Assembly (NCBI GenBank): GCA_963969495.1
Contig: OZ018329.1
Location: 143,820,021 to 143,884,020, forward strand
Direction: 5' to 3'
DNA: 64,000 bases
From: Ceratothoa steindachneri
Taxonomy: Eukaryota > Arthropoda > Malacostraca > Isopoda > Cymothoidae
Shown here: one piece after another, positions 24,321 to 35,130 of the stretch
Layout of the letters: every line of letters starts with the position of its first letter
How positions within the stretch are numbered: position 1 is the stretch's first letter
The notes under the pieces: model-generated
The model's database searches: none
What the model was told of the DNA's origin: nothing
Seen by the model: only the letters and a program-made list of their open reading frames with translations
Position numbers and translations under genes: made by a program

Positions 24321-25440
24321 ATGTTTTGAGACTAATACATATATTTTTATTTTTTCATTCTTCTTTCAAATTTACGTGATATGAATAATTTTTAGATCTT
24401 TCATTTTTCCACGTTTATTAAATAATCAGCATTTCTAAATTAATAAGAAAAAATTGCATTAATTCACGGAATTTAAAATCCCTCTATGGTTCTGTTCTTT
24501 AAAAGGTAAGTTTCAGTCCCTGGAGCTTTGCTATTCGATCATAAGGATAAAATATGACAAATATTTTATTTTTTAATATTTGGGGTCGTAAAAGTAAATG
24601 CTTGCGCTTTTAAAATACTAGAAATCGTCCTTCGCAAAGAAAAGCGTGCAACCATTGTTGCTATGGTGAAAAATGACCTAAAATCATTAATTCTTAAAAA
24701 AGACTGATTATACTCTAGTGATGAAGTCTTCTGGATGTCTAAGAGCTTCAAATGAATGGCAAGATCGCCTCTTTGTGAAGTCACAGCTCGACGAGCGTGC
24801 TTACGATTAGAAAGAGTTAAGCGCTAACGCTTCAGCACGCACAGTGAAGTGGAGACTTTTTGACAAAGATCTCAAGTTGAGAATGGCTGCTAACAAGCCT
24901 CATCTAACCAAAATTAACCTTACGGTAAAGCTCCATTTTTGCAAAAATCCTAACGAATGAACTTTTGAAGACTGGGGAAAAAATTATATTCCCTGGCGAA
25001 GCCAACTTCCGCTTGTTTCGAGCTTCTGGAAGACCACTCCATAGAAGGAGAAAAGAGGAGGCCTTTCACGTCTCCTGTGTCGAACCCACGCTAAAATATC
25101 CCGACACTCTCCATTCTGGGGCTGCTTCTTATCTATGGGAATTGATGCATTAACTATTTTGTCCAAGAACACTGCTAGTAACTTAAAATAGTACTAAACT
25201 TTCTTCAACAGCTCCTTTTCCCACTATTTTCCAACACGATACCAAACCTTGTCACAAAGTAAAAGGAATAATAAAGTTTTTGACTGAAATTAAGATTGAA
25301 CGTTTGAGACCTTCTCCTGGGATTTAGCCATATTTGAACTCAAAGGAGAATTTGTGGGCGATAATCTAACTTGAAACTTGAAAGAGAAAGATAGAATAAG
25401 ATGAAGAGGAGTTGCAAGAGAGGGTGAAGGGTAATAGTGA
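24321..25440 (+). pseudogene. Tc1-type transposon, family T1, copy on + strand
   Basis: A non-coding leader (24321-24590) matches that of the - strand copy at 11300-12465. The transposase follows in broken frames: ATIVAMVKNDLKSLILKKD (first helix-turn-helix), RFSTHSEVE and NKPHLTKINL (second), then IIFPGEANFRLF, where the first catalytic Asp is replaced by Gly. The RRRKEEAFHVSCVEPTLK region and FQHDTKP with the second Asp follow, and finally NSKENLWAI with the Glu. Loss of the first Asp and many stops make it inactive. Its partner at 11.3-12.5 kb keeps that Asp. Confidence 0.8.
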
Positions 25441-26449
25441 GAAAAGAAAGGAAATGTTAGTCAGATATGTATGTGTGTGGATTCCCGGTGAACTGACATT
25501 ATCCATTTGTTATTTTGTTTAATTTGTATTTTTTATTAATGTTGTCCCACTGCGGCATCTTTTTATTATTTTCTACTTCTTATTGAGATACTATTTTGTA
25601 CCATTGCGGTTTTTTCATCAAGAGAAGACATTTAATTGTGACCTGTTTCATGTGATTTTGAAAAAAAAAAGGAAGTAATATCAGTTAAGATACTATCACA
25701 AACTTGGTCTCAAGCATGCCAAAACATCCGGATTCAAGCAGTATTGAATAACAAGGGACATCATTGCAAATAATGAGAACAAGCTTAAATCACTCCATTG
25801 TATTCATTAATAAAATGAGTTTGGGCTCTAAACTTTTCTGCATTTCACTTTAAAATTATGATACAAAAATAATAAAACATAATTCAACGTTTGATCTGTT
25901 CTATTAAACCGTAGCACTATATTTTATGAACATGATTTTGTTGAGGTTTTGAATAATAATAGATTTCTTTTTTCTCTTATTTTGGTGAAAACCCAAGAAT
26001 ATTTTAAGTTTTTAGCAAATTTAGCTCTAAGAGTTACGTTAGAGTTTGAAAAGGCAAAAGAGTGAAGTTCATGAAAACAAATATGAATTGTCCGTGTTAC
26101 TAGCCTAAATCCGCTCCCTAAATTCTTCAGGAATACTCACTTAGTTAATTTAGCTTTCGTTGTTTGGATTAACTGAGTATTCATTCTCTCTGCACCTCTC
26201 TCTCTCTCATTTACGGTGTATTTCTCTGTAGGAATTCCGCCACAAAGTGAACTTGCTTCTTCTGTAATGGCGTTTTCCCCGTTGCCACTTCATCGGAACG
26301 AGTGGAAGCTACAGGAGCTGCGAAATGAGAAAGGACTTGGAAGTCAAAATTATGTCTCTCGAACAGATAATAAAGGTGTTGCGATTTAATTTTTAGTCCT
26401 TGAGGATGGAGGTCTACACTCAGGTAGGGGATGGTCAGTCAGAAGATGA
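25441..26449. other. intron DNA, nothing recognised
   Basis: AT-rich with a short CT tract near 26190-26210 and no motif-bearing frame. The GC content rises near 26270, close to where the CR1-like element appears to begin. Confidence 0.5.
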
Positions 26450-26595
26450 CAGGGCGGATGATCAGTGACCCTCAGCCTTGGTTGATTCCGATACTCAGGC
26501 AACGGAAGGTGCACAGCGAGATGAAAGACAACCTTCGACCGCGGCTATCCGGCCGTTCGAGATAGCAATGCCTGGCCGGCTTTCTGGCACTAGAG

Positions 26596-26880
26596 ATGAT
26601 GAGTTCGTTACGGTTCGATAAGGATCCCATACAAATCGGATTAAAAGATTTTACAAGCGGAGAAACCCAGGACACAGCTTATATAATGCATATCGGTATT
26701 AATAATGTATTATCTACAATATCCGACGAACCTTTTAGCAAAGTACCGACAACTGATACAAAAGCTGAGGGAAAGGAGTATCCATCCGGCAATAGGTGCA
26801 GCGATTGTTTTCTACGCAAGAGCATCCTATATTAACAACTCTCTTAAAGTTCTTTGCCAGGAAGAATGAGTGTAGTTCAT
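26596..26880 (+). pseudogene. CR1-like ORF1 esterase remnant
   Basis: One frame gives YIMHIGINNVLSTISDE, matching the H-x-G-T-N-D block of SGNH-type esterases found in ORF1 of CR1-like LINEs, with Thr-Asp changed to Ile-Asn. After a +1 shift near 26736 the next frame gives YRQLIQKLRERSIHPAI, then VFYARASY and NNSLKVLCQEE, the helical C-terminal part. A stop follows. The esterase is thought to help membrane or lipid interaction in these elements; that role is family knowledge only. Catalytic residues are damaged. Confidence 0.65.
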
Positions 26881-27149
26881 CGGGGTGGGAGCAGCAAGGC
26901 TGGGAAGAATAATTAATAATTATCTTGTAAAGTTTCGGACAGAACATCCTCGAACAGTAGAGAGCACATAGGGAGAGTGGCTCACCACACCGTAATAATA
27001 ATGTACCCTTTTTAAAAACAAATTTACATGCCTAGTAGTCTGACGCGCACAATATTTGAAATAAGCTAGACGAATTTAAATGTTTAATGCGCATACACAG
27101 CTTCCATATTATAACAATATCAGAATTATGGGCGGAGACATCTAGGAGG

Positions 27150-27800
27150 AACTATATCAGTCATTTACAACTACGAAGATATAAATTAGACAAAAAAGAC
27201 CCTACTGATAAAAGGGGTGGAGGAGTACTACTGCACACCAAAATAATATAAGTTGGACTGAAATTACGATTGACTCTCTGTAAGAAGTTGAGGTAATATG
27301 CACCGAAATAAAATCGTAAGGTTTTCTAATCAATTTCTTTGTAATGTATATACCTTAATCACAACATATCAAGATTGCCCCTGAATTATATCATATTATT
27401 GGTAGTAACATTAAAAATAATCACACTTTATTAATTGGGAATTTAAATTGTAGAACTATTAACTATGGAACGTTAAATGCAGACGCGAAGGGGCAGATAC
27501 TATTGGAATTTATGAAAGGAAGCTACTTAACACAATTATTCAACGAACAAAACCGAGGGGAAAATATCCTAAATTTATTCTAACTAAAAACGTTAATCTT
27601 ATCCTGAGTATTAGTATCGGGTAATGTAAAGATTCCAACGATCAGAAATCAATAGAGTTCGATATTAATATAAATCATAACAAAGACTATAATGATGTTA
27701 AAGTGCCAAATTTTAAACGTGAGGAATTTAATGGCTTCAATCTCAAGTTTAGAGAGATCAAGTGGGATCCAACTTTAGTAAATATCTGTCATTGCTGGTA
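27150..27800 (+). pseudogene. CR1-like ORF2 endonuclease region, broken
   Basis: KKDPTDKRGGGVLLHTK (about 27195-27240) is the R-G-G-G-V block of the apurinic-like endonuclease. It nicks target DNA in LINEs. Further on, LINWEF-like text and VPNFKREEFNGFN with IKWDPTLVN (about 27700-27790) match the linker between endonuclease and RT in CR1/L2 elements. Stops occur throughout. Confidence 0.65.
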
Positions 27801-27809
27801 ATTTTTCAC

Positions 27810-28665
27810 AGAGCTTCTTCTTCTTGGCTTTTGCGTACCCAGAGTCGCCACTCTTGATGAGTCATTTCCAATGATTTCTGTTTAGTGCAGTTGGTAAAAG
27901 CCTCCTCCATTAAGGCTTTGGCAGGGATTTTACGAACAGATGCCCTTCCTGACTCCAACTCTGCCCTAATTATCTAGTATTGTATCGGCACTGAGTGGGG
28001 TGGCATTCCCGCCCCGTAGCTATGTAAGGAAGTTAGCATGATGTTTCAATAATTTCATGGTATGAATAAATTCAAGCTCTTGAAAATCTATTGTATGGTT
28101 ACATCTACGAAAATTAGGGTCGAATTCACAGCCGGAAATATTCACTAATTCCTTAATTCTCAGGTGTCTTCCAATTGGAAATCGAGTATTAAAGGGTCTT
28201 CCTGCTCTGATTTTATTTTGCTCAAAAAGTGTGGGAAGTAGTGCTATTTTTCTCCATAATTTCCAAAGATTTTTTCTCTCATCTTTAATGTATGAAAGTT
28301 TGAAAGTGCAAAGTTAAAATTCTCTCTAAGACAGAAAAACATCATGATTAATTACATAAACTTTAATCATTGTTTAATGTCTACTATTTAAATATAAATT
28401 TGATTAAATCGTTATATAATTTTTATAATTCTGATATGATATTCACGTGTTTTAATTTTCATTAACATTGGGTATTCGTTTATTTCTAAATTAAGATGAA
28501 AGACCCGAGTCCATTGTGAGAATAAAGTAAGAAGGGTGCAGCTTTTCTCCTGTGTTTGTAAAGTTCAAAGATGGGCACGCTGGAAAGTCGTGCCGCATGA
28601 CGGGGGCAGAAAAGTATCCCTTCATTTGGTCATTTTTCCGGGAAAGTATATATAAGGAAATAAGA
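27810..28665. other. insert or rearrangement inside the CR1-like element
   Basis: The protein homology stops near 27800 and resumes at about 28685 close to the RT start, so the expected linker is replaced here. The first 200 bases are GC-richer and contain gatgcccttcctgactcca and ggcggg-type text, which resembles a dispersed repeat I have seen in other animal genomes but cannot name. The rest is AT-rich. No coding motif. Confidence 0.45.
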
Positions 28666-28679
28666 ATGGCAAATCACAA

Positions 28680-30025
28680 AATTTAATTCCAGTAAATTTC
28701 CAGGTCCTGATATAATCGATCCGGTGCATTTAAAAGAATTTCAAAGTGTGTTAGTGTGACCGCTAACGATTTTTTTTAACAAATCTTTAGAAGAAATTGT
28801 CGTGCCATTATATTTTAAGCTAGCGAATATAACTCTAATTTTTGAGAGAGGAAAATGAGAACTTCCGACCAATTAATGGAATCCGTCATTCGTGATAGGG
28901 TGATCGACCATTTGAAAGCACATAATCTCATTGATGATGGTCAACACGACTTTAGACAAAACAGTCACGTATAACTAATCTTTTAGAATTTTATGACAGC
29001 ATGATTAAAAGCTATGACAAAAGTAGATCTTTGGGCAAAGTTTCCTTAGTCATCGCGTAGGAATTCGACATGGTTTCTCATAGGTGAGTAATAACAAATC
29101 ATTTTCCTTATGGAATAGAGTAAATCTTCCTCAATGGATAGAGTCGTGTCTAAATAATCGTTGGTGGAGATTGGATTTAAATGGTAAAATTTCGAAGGCG
29201 AAAAATGTAACTAGTGGCGTGCCCCATTGGATTGTGTTGAGACCATGGGTGTTCCTTATGTATGTAAACGATATGGACACTGACTTACTTGGTAAATTAT
29301 CACAATTTATGGACTCCACAAAAATTGGGGGACAAATTTGAAATGAAAACAATAACAAATTAATTCAGTGGGATCTAGATCAAATCTTCGAATGTTCTAA
29401 TTAATGGAACATAAAATTCAATTTATACATGGGTAGAATTTTGCACGTAGGTCGAAATAACCCAGGTTTTAATTATAAAATGGGTGGCAGAAATTGTATC
29501 TTCGTGGATGAAGAAAAAGATTTAGGGTAGTGGATTTTAAAGAAGTTTTCAGTACAAACACTAAGATATATTCATACTTTTATATAAAACTTTAGTAAGG
29601 TCACACCTAGAATACGCGCTACAATTGTTGTCAACTTACCTATCTACCTAGATTTAAAATCAATAAAATGGAAAGAATTCAACGTAAGGCAATCAAAGGA
29701 TTAAATATATTAAAACTACCAACACTCAAAACCAGGCGATTTCGAGGAGAGCTTATCGAAGTATTTAAAATTCTAAATAAATTTAAAAACGTAAATAATG
29801 AAAAAAGATTTAAGTAAGACCATGGTATCGTACGCAACCACGGTTTTAAACTGAAAGGACGCAGGTTTCGAACGAACATAGCTCACAATAATTTCACCCC
29901 TAAAAGCATCGATAAATGAAACACACTCCTCGCCTAGGTAGTAAATGCTAGTATTCTGAATAGTTTTTAAAACAAAATTAACAGTTATTTTACGAATAAT
30001 AATATGGTTTAAATACGGAGCCATG
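28680..30025 (+). pseudogene. CR1-like reverse transcriptase, broken
   Basis: SKFPGPDIIDPVHLKEF opens the RT, followed by FFNKSLEEIVVPLYFKLANI. The frame at 29084-29341 gives SGVPHWIVL (usual Q-G-S changed) and MYVNDMDTDLLGKLSQFMDSTK. The catalytic F-A-D-D box has become F-M-D-S, so the second Asp is lost. Beyond it, broken frames keep IKWKEFNVRQSK-like text and RRFRGELIEVFKILNKF, then HGFKLKGRRFRTNI and VNASILNSF, the C-terminal region conserved in CR1/L2 LINEs. Inactive. Confidence 0.8.
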
Positions 30026-30040
30026 TTGTGGATTACACAT

Positions 30041-31280
30041 GAGTAAGCATCTAAACGGAGACTACCAGCATATTAGTAGAGAATGGGAGTGACCGGCCTT
30101 TGAGTGGACTAGGTAGTCCTTGCTAACTCCCTGTGACTATATAACTATGTAATATCGAATGTTTTTGATTTCTTTAAACAAAAGAATTACAAATTTGAAG
30201 ATCATAAATTTATTAGTGTTTAGGCATAGCTGCTTTTGTATTTTATTTTTTAGTGTATTCGAAAGTTTTTACAAAGTTAATTCGAAAATAGATTTTCAAT
30301 TTGAAACTTTATCAGGAGGAAATAGTTCCTGGCCCCTTAAAACGAGTATAGCAAAATAAAATTATTTGAGTCAATTTAGATGGAGAAAAAAAGAATCATG
30401 AGGATCGTTTTTTTTCGTATTTCCTCCCAAAATCCGATAAAGGCTTTATTCCTGCCTTTCGGGCTAGAAAATAAGCATTAATGTGTAAACAGATGCACCA
30501 AGAGTAGGTTCTTAGAAAATATGTAGTGGAAATATTTTAAAGTTTGGGAATAAAAAGGCCATTGCCACAGACCATAGGTCTGCCTGCGAACGCAAGTTCC
30601 TCCTTAAAGGAGGAGTGGCGAAGCCGCTCTTCTTGTTTTCTTATATAAAAAATATAGTAGTCTCAAAACTTCTACCAATGTCTGTAAACTTACACCATTA
30701 AATTGGCCTTAATCCCTCATTCAGGTAGTGCGTTCACGATCAAACTAAACAGGATCCGACTTCTTACGATTAGAGAACAAAACCGAGGGACTTTTATCAA
30801 CGGAAGACCATTTACGGCCATCATCCCTTTACCATTATCAACCTGCAAACAAAACAGAAACCAAAATTTGAAATAAGAATAATAATTTTCAATAGATTTA
30901 TTCAGTAATAAATTTCATCTATTTTCGATTTTAAATTGTGTCACCTAATTTACTGTTGGCAATTTAATATGCAATTAATTTCATCGGCAGTTCATTATTA
31001 TATTAGTGGTATTCATCTGTTTTGTATATAGAGCTTAGTGTCCATAATATAATTAATTTCATATTCCAAAATGAGTTCAATAATTAGGAACTTTATAAAA
31101 GGCAAATAAATAAAGCAAAATTATTGAGACAAATCAAATCGAATTTAATATCTTTAATTATTAAAGAATTTGAAACAAAAAAATGTGACGGACATAGAAA
31201 AAATAAAACAGGAGAAAATTTGTATTTAATCTGTTTCAAATGTATGAAATAAAAATATTGATGTGTAAAACCAAAGTGGG
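30041..31280. other. AT-rich intron DNA, nothing recognised
   Basis: No motif-bearing frame. A short stretch near 30560-30640 is GC-richer (cgaagccgctcttcttg) without a known match. Confidence 0.5.
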
Positions 31281-31282
31281 AA

Positions 31283-31361
31283 TACAGGGTGACCCAAATT
31301 ACAGGCCTCAACCTTCGATATGCTTCATTTCTTAATTCGACTAAACATTAAGAAATGAAGC
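31283..31361. repeat. mariner-like terminus and 15-bp perfect hairpin
   Basis: tacagggtgacccaaatta at 31284 looks like the outer end of a mariner-type terminal repeat. About 40 bases on, two 15-base arms (31322-31336 and 31347-31361, gcttcatttcttaat and its complement) flank a 10-base loop. No transposase or second end was found, so this may be a non-autonomous remnant. Confidence 0.45.
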
Positions 31362-31918
31362 CTAATTGGACCATGCATTATAAATAAAAATGTAGGGAGT
31401 TAGCCGGTCAAGCGTCGCACCTAAAACCTAATAAATTTGCTTTCACATATACCTATCTCATCACTACTTAACACCTTTCCACTGCAATTCACGTTTTTAA
31501 TTGATTCTTCACCAAGACTTAAAGACGTCATAGCCATTGTCTTGGACTGAATATTGAAACCCCTCAGTTTCAAAACTGGTCTCTTGAAATGAGGTTTTTA
31601 CGAGGAAGTCCAGAAAATTATCCGCTCTTCTATTTTCAAACATGTCTATGGGCTATCCATATCCCCATACCCCTAAAGTAGAATGTTTAATTATTAAGGC
31701 GTGTAACGCCCTCCTTCGCCCATCGCTGGTTCTAAACAGTCGCGACAAAAGCAGGGGGAGATTTAAAAGAGGTGCCAAAGATGACCTGAGAAAGAGGCAC
31801 CAGTTTCTCTCGGGGCACTGGGGCCTGGAGGGCACGCCACTACTACAGGTTTCAAGTTGTAGCAGGAAAATTGCCCTCCCCTGACAACCCCTTCCCTGGT
31901 ATAGAAGTGGAACGGGAA
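31362..31918. other. intron DNA, nothing recognised
   Basis: Overlapping open frames of 80 (+) and 91 (-) residues at 31642-31928 lie in a GC-richer patch, but neither shows a motif I know. Confidence 0.45.
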
Positions 31919-32092
31919 TAAGACTCACTCCTCACCTCTTACTAAGCCTGACGCGATGTAGGGAAGAAGACTCAATCCTCACCTCTTACTAAGCCTGACG
32001 TGGAGTGAGAACAAGTTTTAAGTGTAACATGGTGTTGGGATCAAGACTCAAGCGTCACCTATTTCTAAGCGTGACGTGATTTTAAGAACAAG
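31919..32092 (+). repeat. short tandem repeat, three degenerate units
   Basis: Three copies of a unit built on agactca-tcctcacctc and ttactaagcctgacg start near 31921, 31967 and 32043. The first two are close copies, the third is diverged and further spaced. Confidence 0.8.
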
Positions 32093-33370
32093 ATGATTAA
32101 GAGAACAAATTCAAGTCTTCAAATCTGGCTTCCTTCGACGAGGTTAAGATCATGAAATTGTGTCAATTTGATGCCATGACCAAAATAGATGTTAATAATA
32201 ACTCTTTAAATGAGTTGATCGTATTTATGGGGAGGGGAGTAATAAAAAACACTTAAAACTACGTAGTCTTCTTTGCAAGCTTTTTTTTAAAGAATATCCA
32301 TAACAAAGAGGAAAGATTAGGTTAAATGAATGGAGGTTACCTATGGGTGTGACTATTTGTGGGACTATGAACATGAAGATAGTCCAGTTCTCAAAACTTT
32401 CATTTATTTTAGAGGAAATTCAAGGCCTCTTGCGTGGTTTTAAGTTGTTCAAAAACTGTTTAGATGACTATTTCCAAAGTTACATTACCACAAATTGGCC
32501 TAACCTTAAGTGAATCAGTGTGTCTTGGTAGTTTTGGAACTCTTTGCTCTTGGTCTCATCATTGTTGTCTGAAATTGAGCCCTTCTCTGGAAAAGTCTAT
32601 TTAAAATTGGCCTTTTCTCGTCATTTGTCATTATCTCAAGGATTTTACGAGTGTGTACTAATGGTCTCGAATCCCTCATTGAATAAAGGAGTTTAAGCCT
32701 TACTGAATGGAACCTCTGCTTGTCAAATGAGGGAAGTTAAGTCACATCTGGTGTTGTTGGTTAATGGATGAAGTTCACCTTACGGGTGAACTTATAGGCG
32801 TTGTTCTATGCTGAAATGCACCGGATTTCGTATATTACGTTCAACTAGAGGTCCTCCCCTATGAAAGAGAATTGTAGTCTATAGAAAGTTGATAAAAAAC
32901 AACAAAAATAATCAATAACACGTTTAGCAAGAATTAGGCCATATATGTACACCCAAAGCTTCTAAAAAATCTTCATAGGGCGTTGGGAACAATCGCTCTT
33001 TAAGGCCCAGTTGTCTCTTTCTGTCTGTCTGTTTTCACTAGCCTAGTGTTTGTTTTTTGAAGCACAATTTTTTCATTATGTCGAGGAGACCAATTTCGGA
33101 CACACCAATGACGTAATTTGAATCAGTACTGAGTTGCCAACTCTCCTTTTTCATTATTTCCACATTGAGAAATAAATAAATGCTCTAAAATGAAGCGTAA
33201 CAGAGATCGGGTAGTTAAGACAGGTTTTACACTAAGAGGGTGAGCTTGGCTGACCTAGGTGACTAATAATTCAGTCCTACCCCTTTGTGTGTTATCTGGA
33301 GCGAGGGATAAAGAGAGGCAGTTGGCGAATGCCGCTTCGAAACCACAATGACGACCGCTCTGTTTTTCAG
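32093..33370. other. intron DNA upstream of exon B, nothing recognised
   Basis: No gene or element recognised. Contains a 9-base hairpin (aagttcacc, near 32769-32791) and the polypyrimidine tract and AG acceptor of exon B at the right end. Confidence 0.5.
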
Positions 33371-33481
33371 ATCCACCTCGCCGAGTCTTCATCACGAACA
33401 GCGAGGGCCAAGAGGCCAACGGGGTGATCGGTCCCTTCCCAGTGGGGTCCTCAGTCACCCTGAACTGTAATGTTGACGGAG
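33371..33481 (+). CDS. Sidestep-like receptor, exon B (start of the next Ig domain)
   Basis: This 111-bp exon lies between acceptor tgtttttcag and donor GGAG|gtaaga, entering and leaving in phase 1. It encodes DPPRRVFITNSEGQE followed by GPFPVGSSVTLNCNVDGG. The Pro-Pro-x opening, the G-P-F/Y spacer and V-T-L-x-C with the B-strand Cys are the start of the second Ig domain in Sidestep-type receptors. The split Gly at the end matches a usual exon break in that family (family recall). Joined to exon A it gives a continuous protein. The exon with the rest of this domain is not visible in the following 30 kb. Confidence 0.85.
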
Positions 33482-33959
33482 GTAAGACACACAAAGACAG
33501 ATATAGTAAACCTTCCCCAACGCACCTAAAAAAACATACAAACAACGCTAAAACTTTATTGCAGGCATATGTAGTCACATGCACGTGAATACACGGAGAT
33601 CCACGAAAAAATACATACGCAATACATTTTCATGCATAATACTCGCTTATCGAATTAAAAATCTAATTTAGTTCTAAATCATCAAATTGAACTAACTGTA
33701 TCAATCGGATATTTTGACGTTTACTTCTTCCCTCACAGTGCACGTGATAACTTAACTTAACTTGACCTTAAATGACTTGATTTAACTAAACTTATCTTAC
33801 ACTGAAGATGAAAAGAATAGTTAGCAAACCTGGCAAGATGGCTACGGCGAGTTGGACAGTCGTGATTTGGCCGCGGCCATTTAGACTATCCCTTCGTCGA
33901 ACACAACAATGTAGAAGGTAAATTTACAAAGAATGATTCATTTAAGATCAATTCAAATT
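33482..33959 (+). other. start of the next intron, nothing recognised
   Basis: Begins with a good donor. No motif-bearing frame. Confidence 0.6.
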
Positions 33960-35130
33960 AAATACTACTCGTGGTTGACTTAGTAAAAAGAATGACTCCA
34001 ATTTAGCTCAATTGAAGTTGATCGCCCTCACATTTCACTAAGCAAAGAGAAGCACTAATAAAAAATTAACCAATGAAGCTTTGGCCAATCCAGAACTTGA
34101 CTGAGGAGTAATAGGTCTTTTTTTATTACAAGATGAGCACCTCCAAATATGAATATGTAAAGAGAAACAGTTCCAAATTTAACCAAATAAAAATGATTAC
34201 TCAGGAATTTTACCCAGCCAAGATTGCGTTTACAAATTAGACCAAACAAAAAAAGGCTCTCCTAAATTTGACAGACTCACAAATCTAGCAAAGGAAAGAA
34301 GAGCACTGGCAAATTTGACCAGGTAATGACTTCAGTACTAAATTGAAATAATTTAATACGCGTATTTTCAACCTCTATCAATTAAAGGAGCAATCCGAAA
34401 TTTGACCTACTAAAGAGAAGTACTCCTTAATTTGACTAAGTTATGATGAGCGCTAACCAATTTCTTCAAATAAGAACTAGCCCCCCTAAATTTGAACAAA
34501 TAAGATTGCGGACTCCTAAATTCAATCTACTAAAGAGATTCACTACCAATTTCGACAAATTTGGAGGCCTTTTTTCTCTCAAGGTGGTCCTACAGAGCAG
34601 GAACCATGGGTCTCTAGATTGCATACCAGTGACTTCAAGTGGACCCAATTCTTTGCTCCATAAAACGTCTAATCCAACGCTCTGTGATTTAAATTCGCCC
34701 AAGATTGTTTTCCACTCCGTTACGCCCTAAAAAATAAATCGATCACTATCATATTCGAACAAGCAAAATTTAGGAAAAAAAGAAATAGTATTTCAAATCT
34801 GACCGATTAAATGCGAGCACTTCATATGAGACTAATAAAAAATGAGCCATCCAAAATGGAAACAATTAAAAATGAGCACTCACAGAGGTGGCCATTTTAA
34901 AATTATCAATTCCAAATATTAAGAATTAAAAGTTAGCACTCCCAAATGTGACCAATAAAATTAGCACAACTAAATGTGGCCAGTTAAAAATGAACACTTC
35001 AATATGTGAGTAATAAAAATGAGCACTTCCCTAATGTAAACAATTTCTAAATGAACATTAACAATTATGACAATTAGCACTCCCAAATGTGACCAATTAA
35101 AAATGAGCAATCCTAAATAAAATTAATTGA
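33960..35130 (+). repeat. degenerate minisatellite, unit about 30 bp
   Basis: Units resemble aaaatgagcactcccaaat followed by ttgaccaattaa, recurring with many substitutions and indels. The clearest units are at 34870-35110. The left part is older and looser. Bases 34570-34740 are a non-repeat interruption. A frame at 34443-34730 crossing it is not a gene. Boundaries and unit count are by eye. Confidence 0.75.

Larger units (their letters stand above)
26450..30040 (+). mobile_element. CR1-like non-LTR retrotransposon, interrupted and decayed
   Basis: Coding remnants lie in the order ORF1 esterase (26596-26880), ORF2 endonuclease (27150-27800), a foreign or rearranged insert (27810-28665), then reverse transcriptase and C-terminal region (28680-30025), all on the + strand. 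This is the layout of CR1/L2-group LINEs. A 3' stretch to about 30150 without repeats of a tail was seen, so the 3' terminus is approximate. No frame is longer than 85 residues. Confidence 0.8.
10670..33370 (+). other. intron between Sidestep-like exons A and B (22.7 kb)
   Basis: Donor gtgagt at 10670 and acceptor tgtttttcag ending at 33370 join in phase 1, giving GAT (Asp) then PPRRVFI, the usual start of the next Ig domain in this family. The intron is filled with dead transposons of at least four classes and microsatellites, listed separately. Confidence 0.75.

Noticed and set aside
34443..34730. A 95-residue + strand open frame
   Set aside because: Lies across the minisatellite and its interruption; composition follows the repeat and no splice sites or motif are present.
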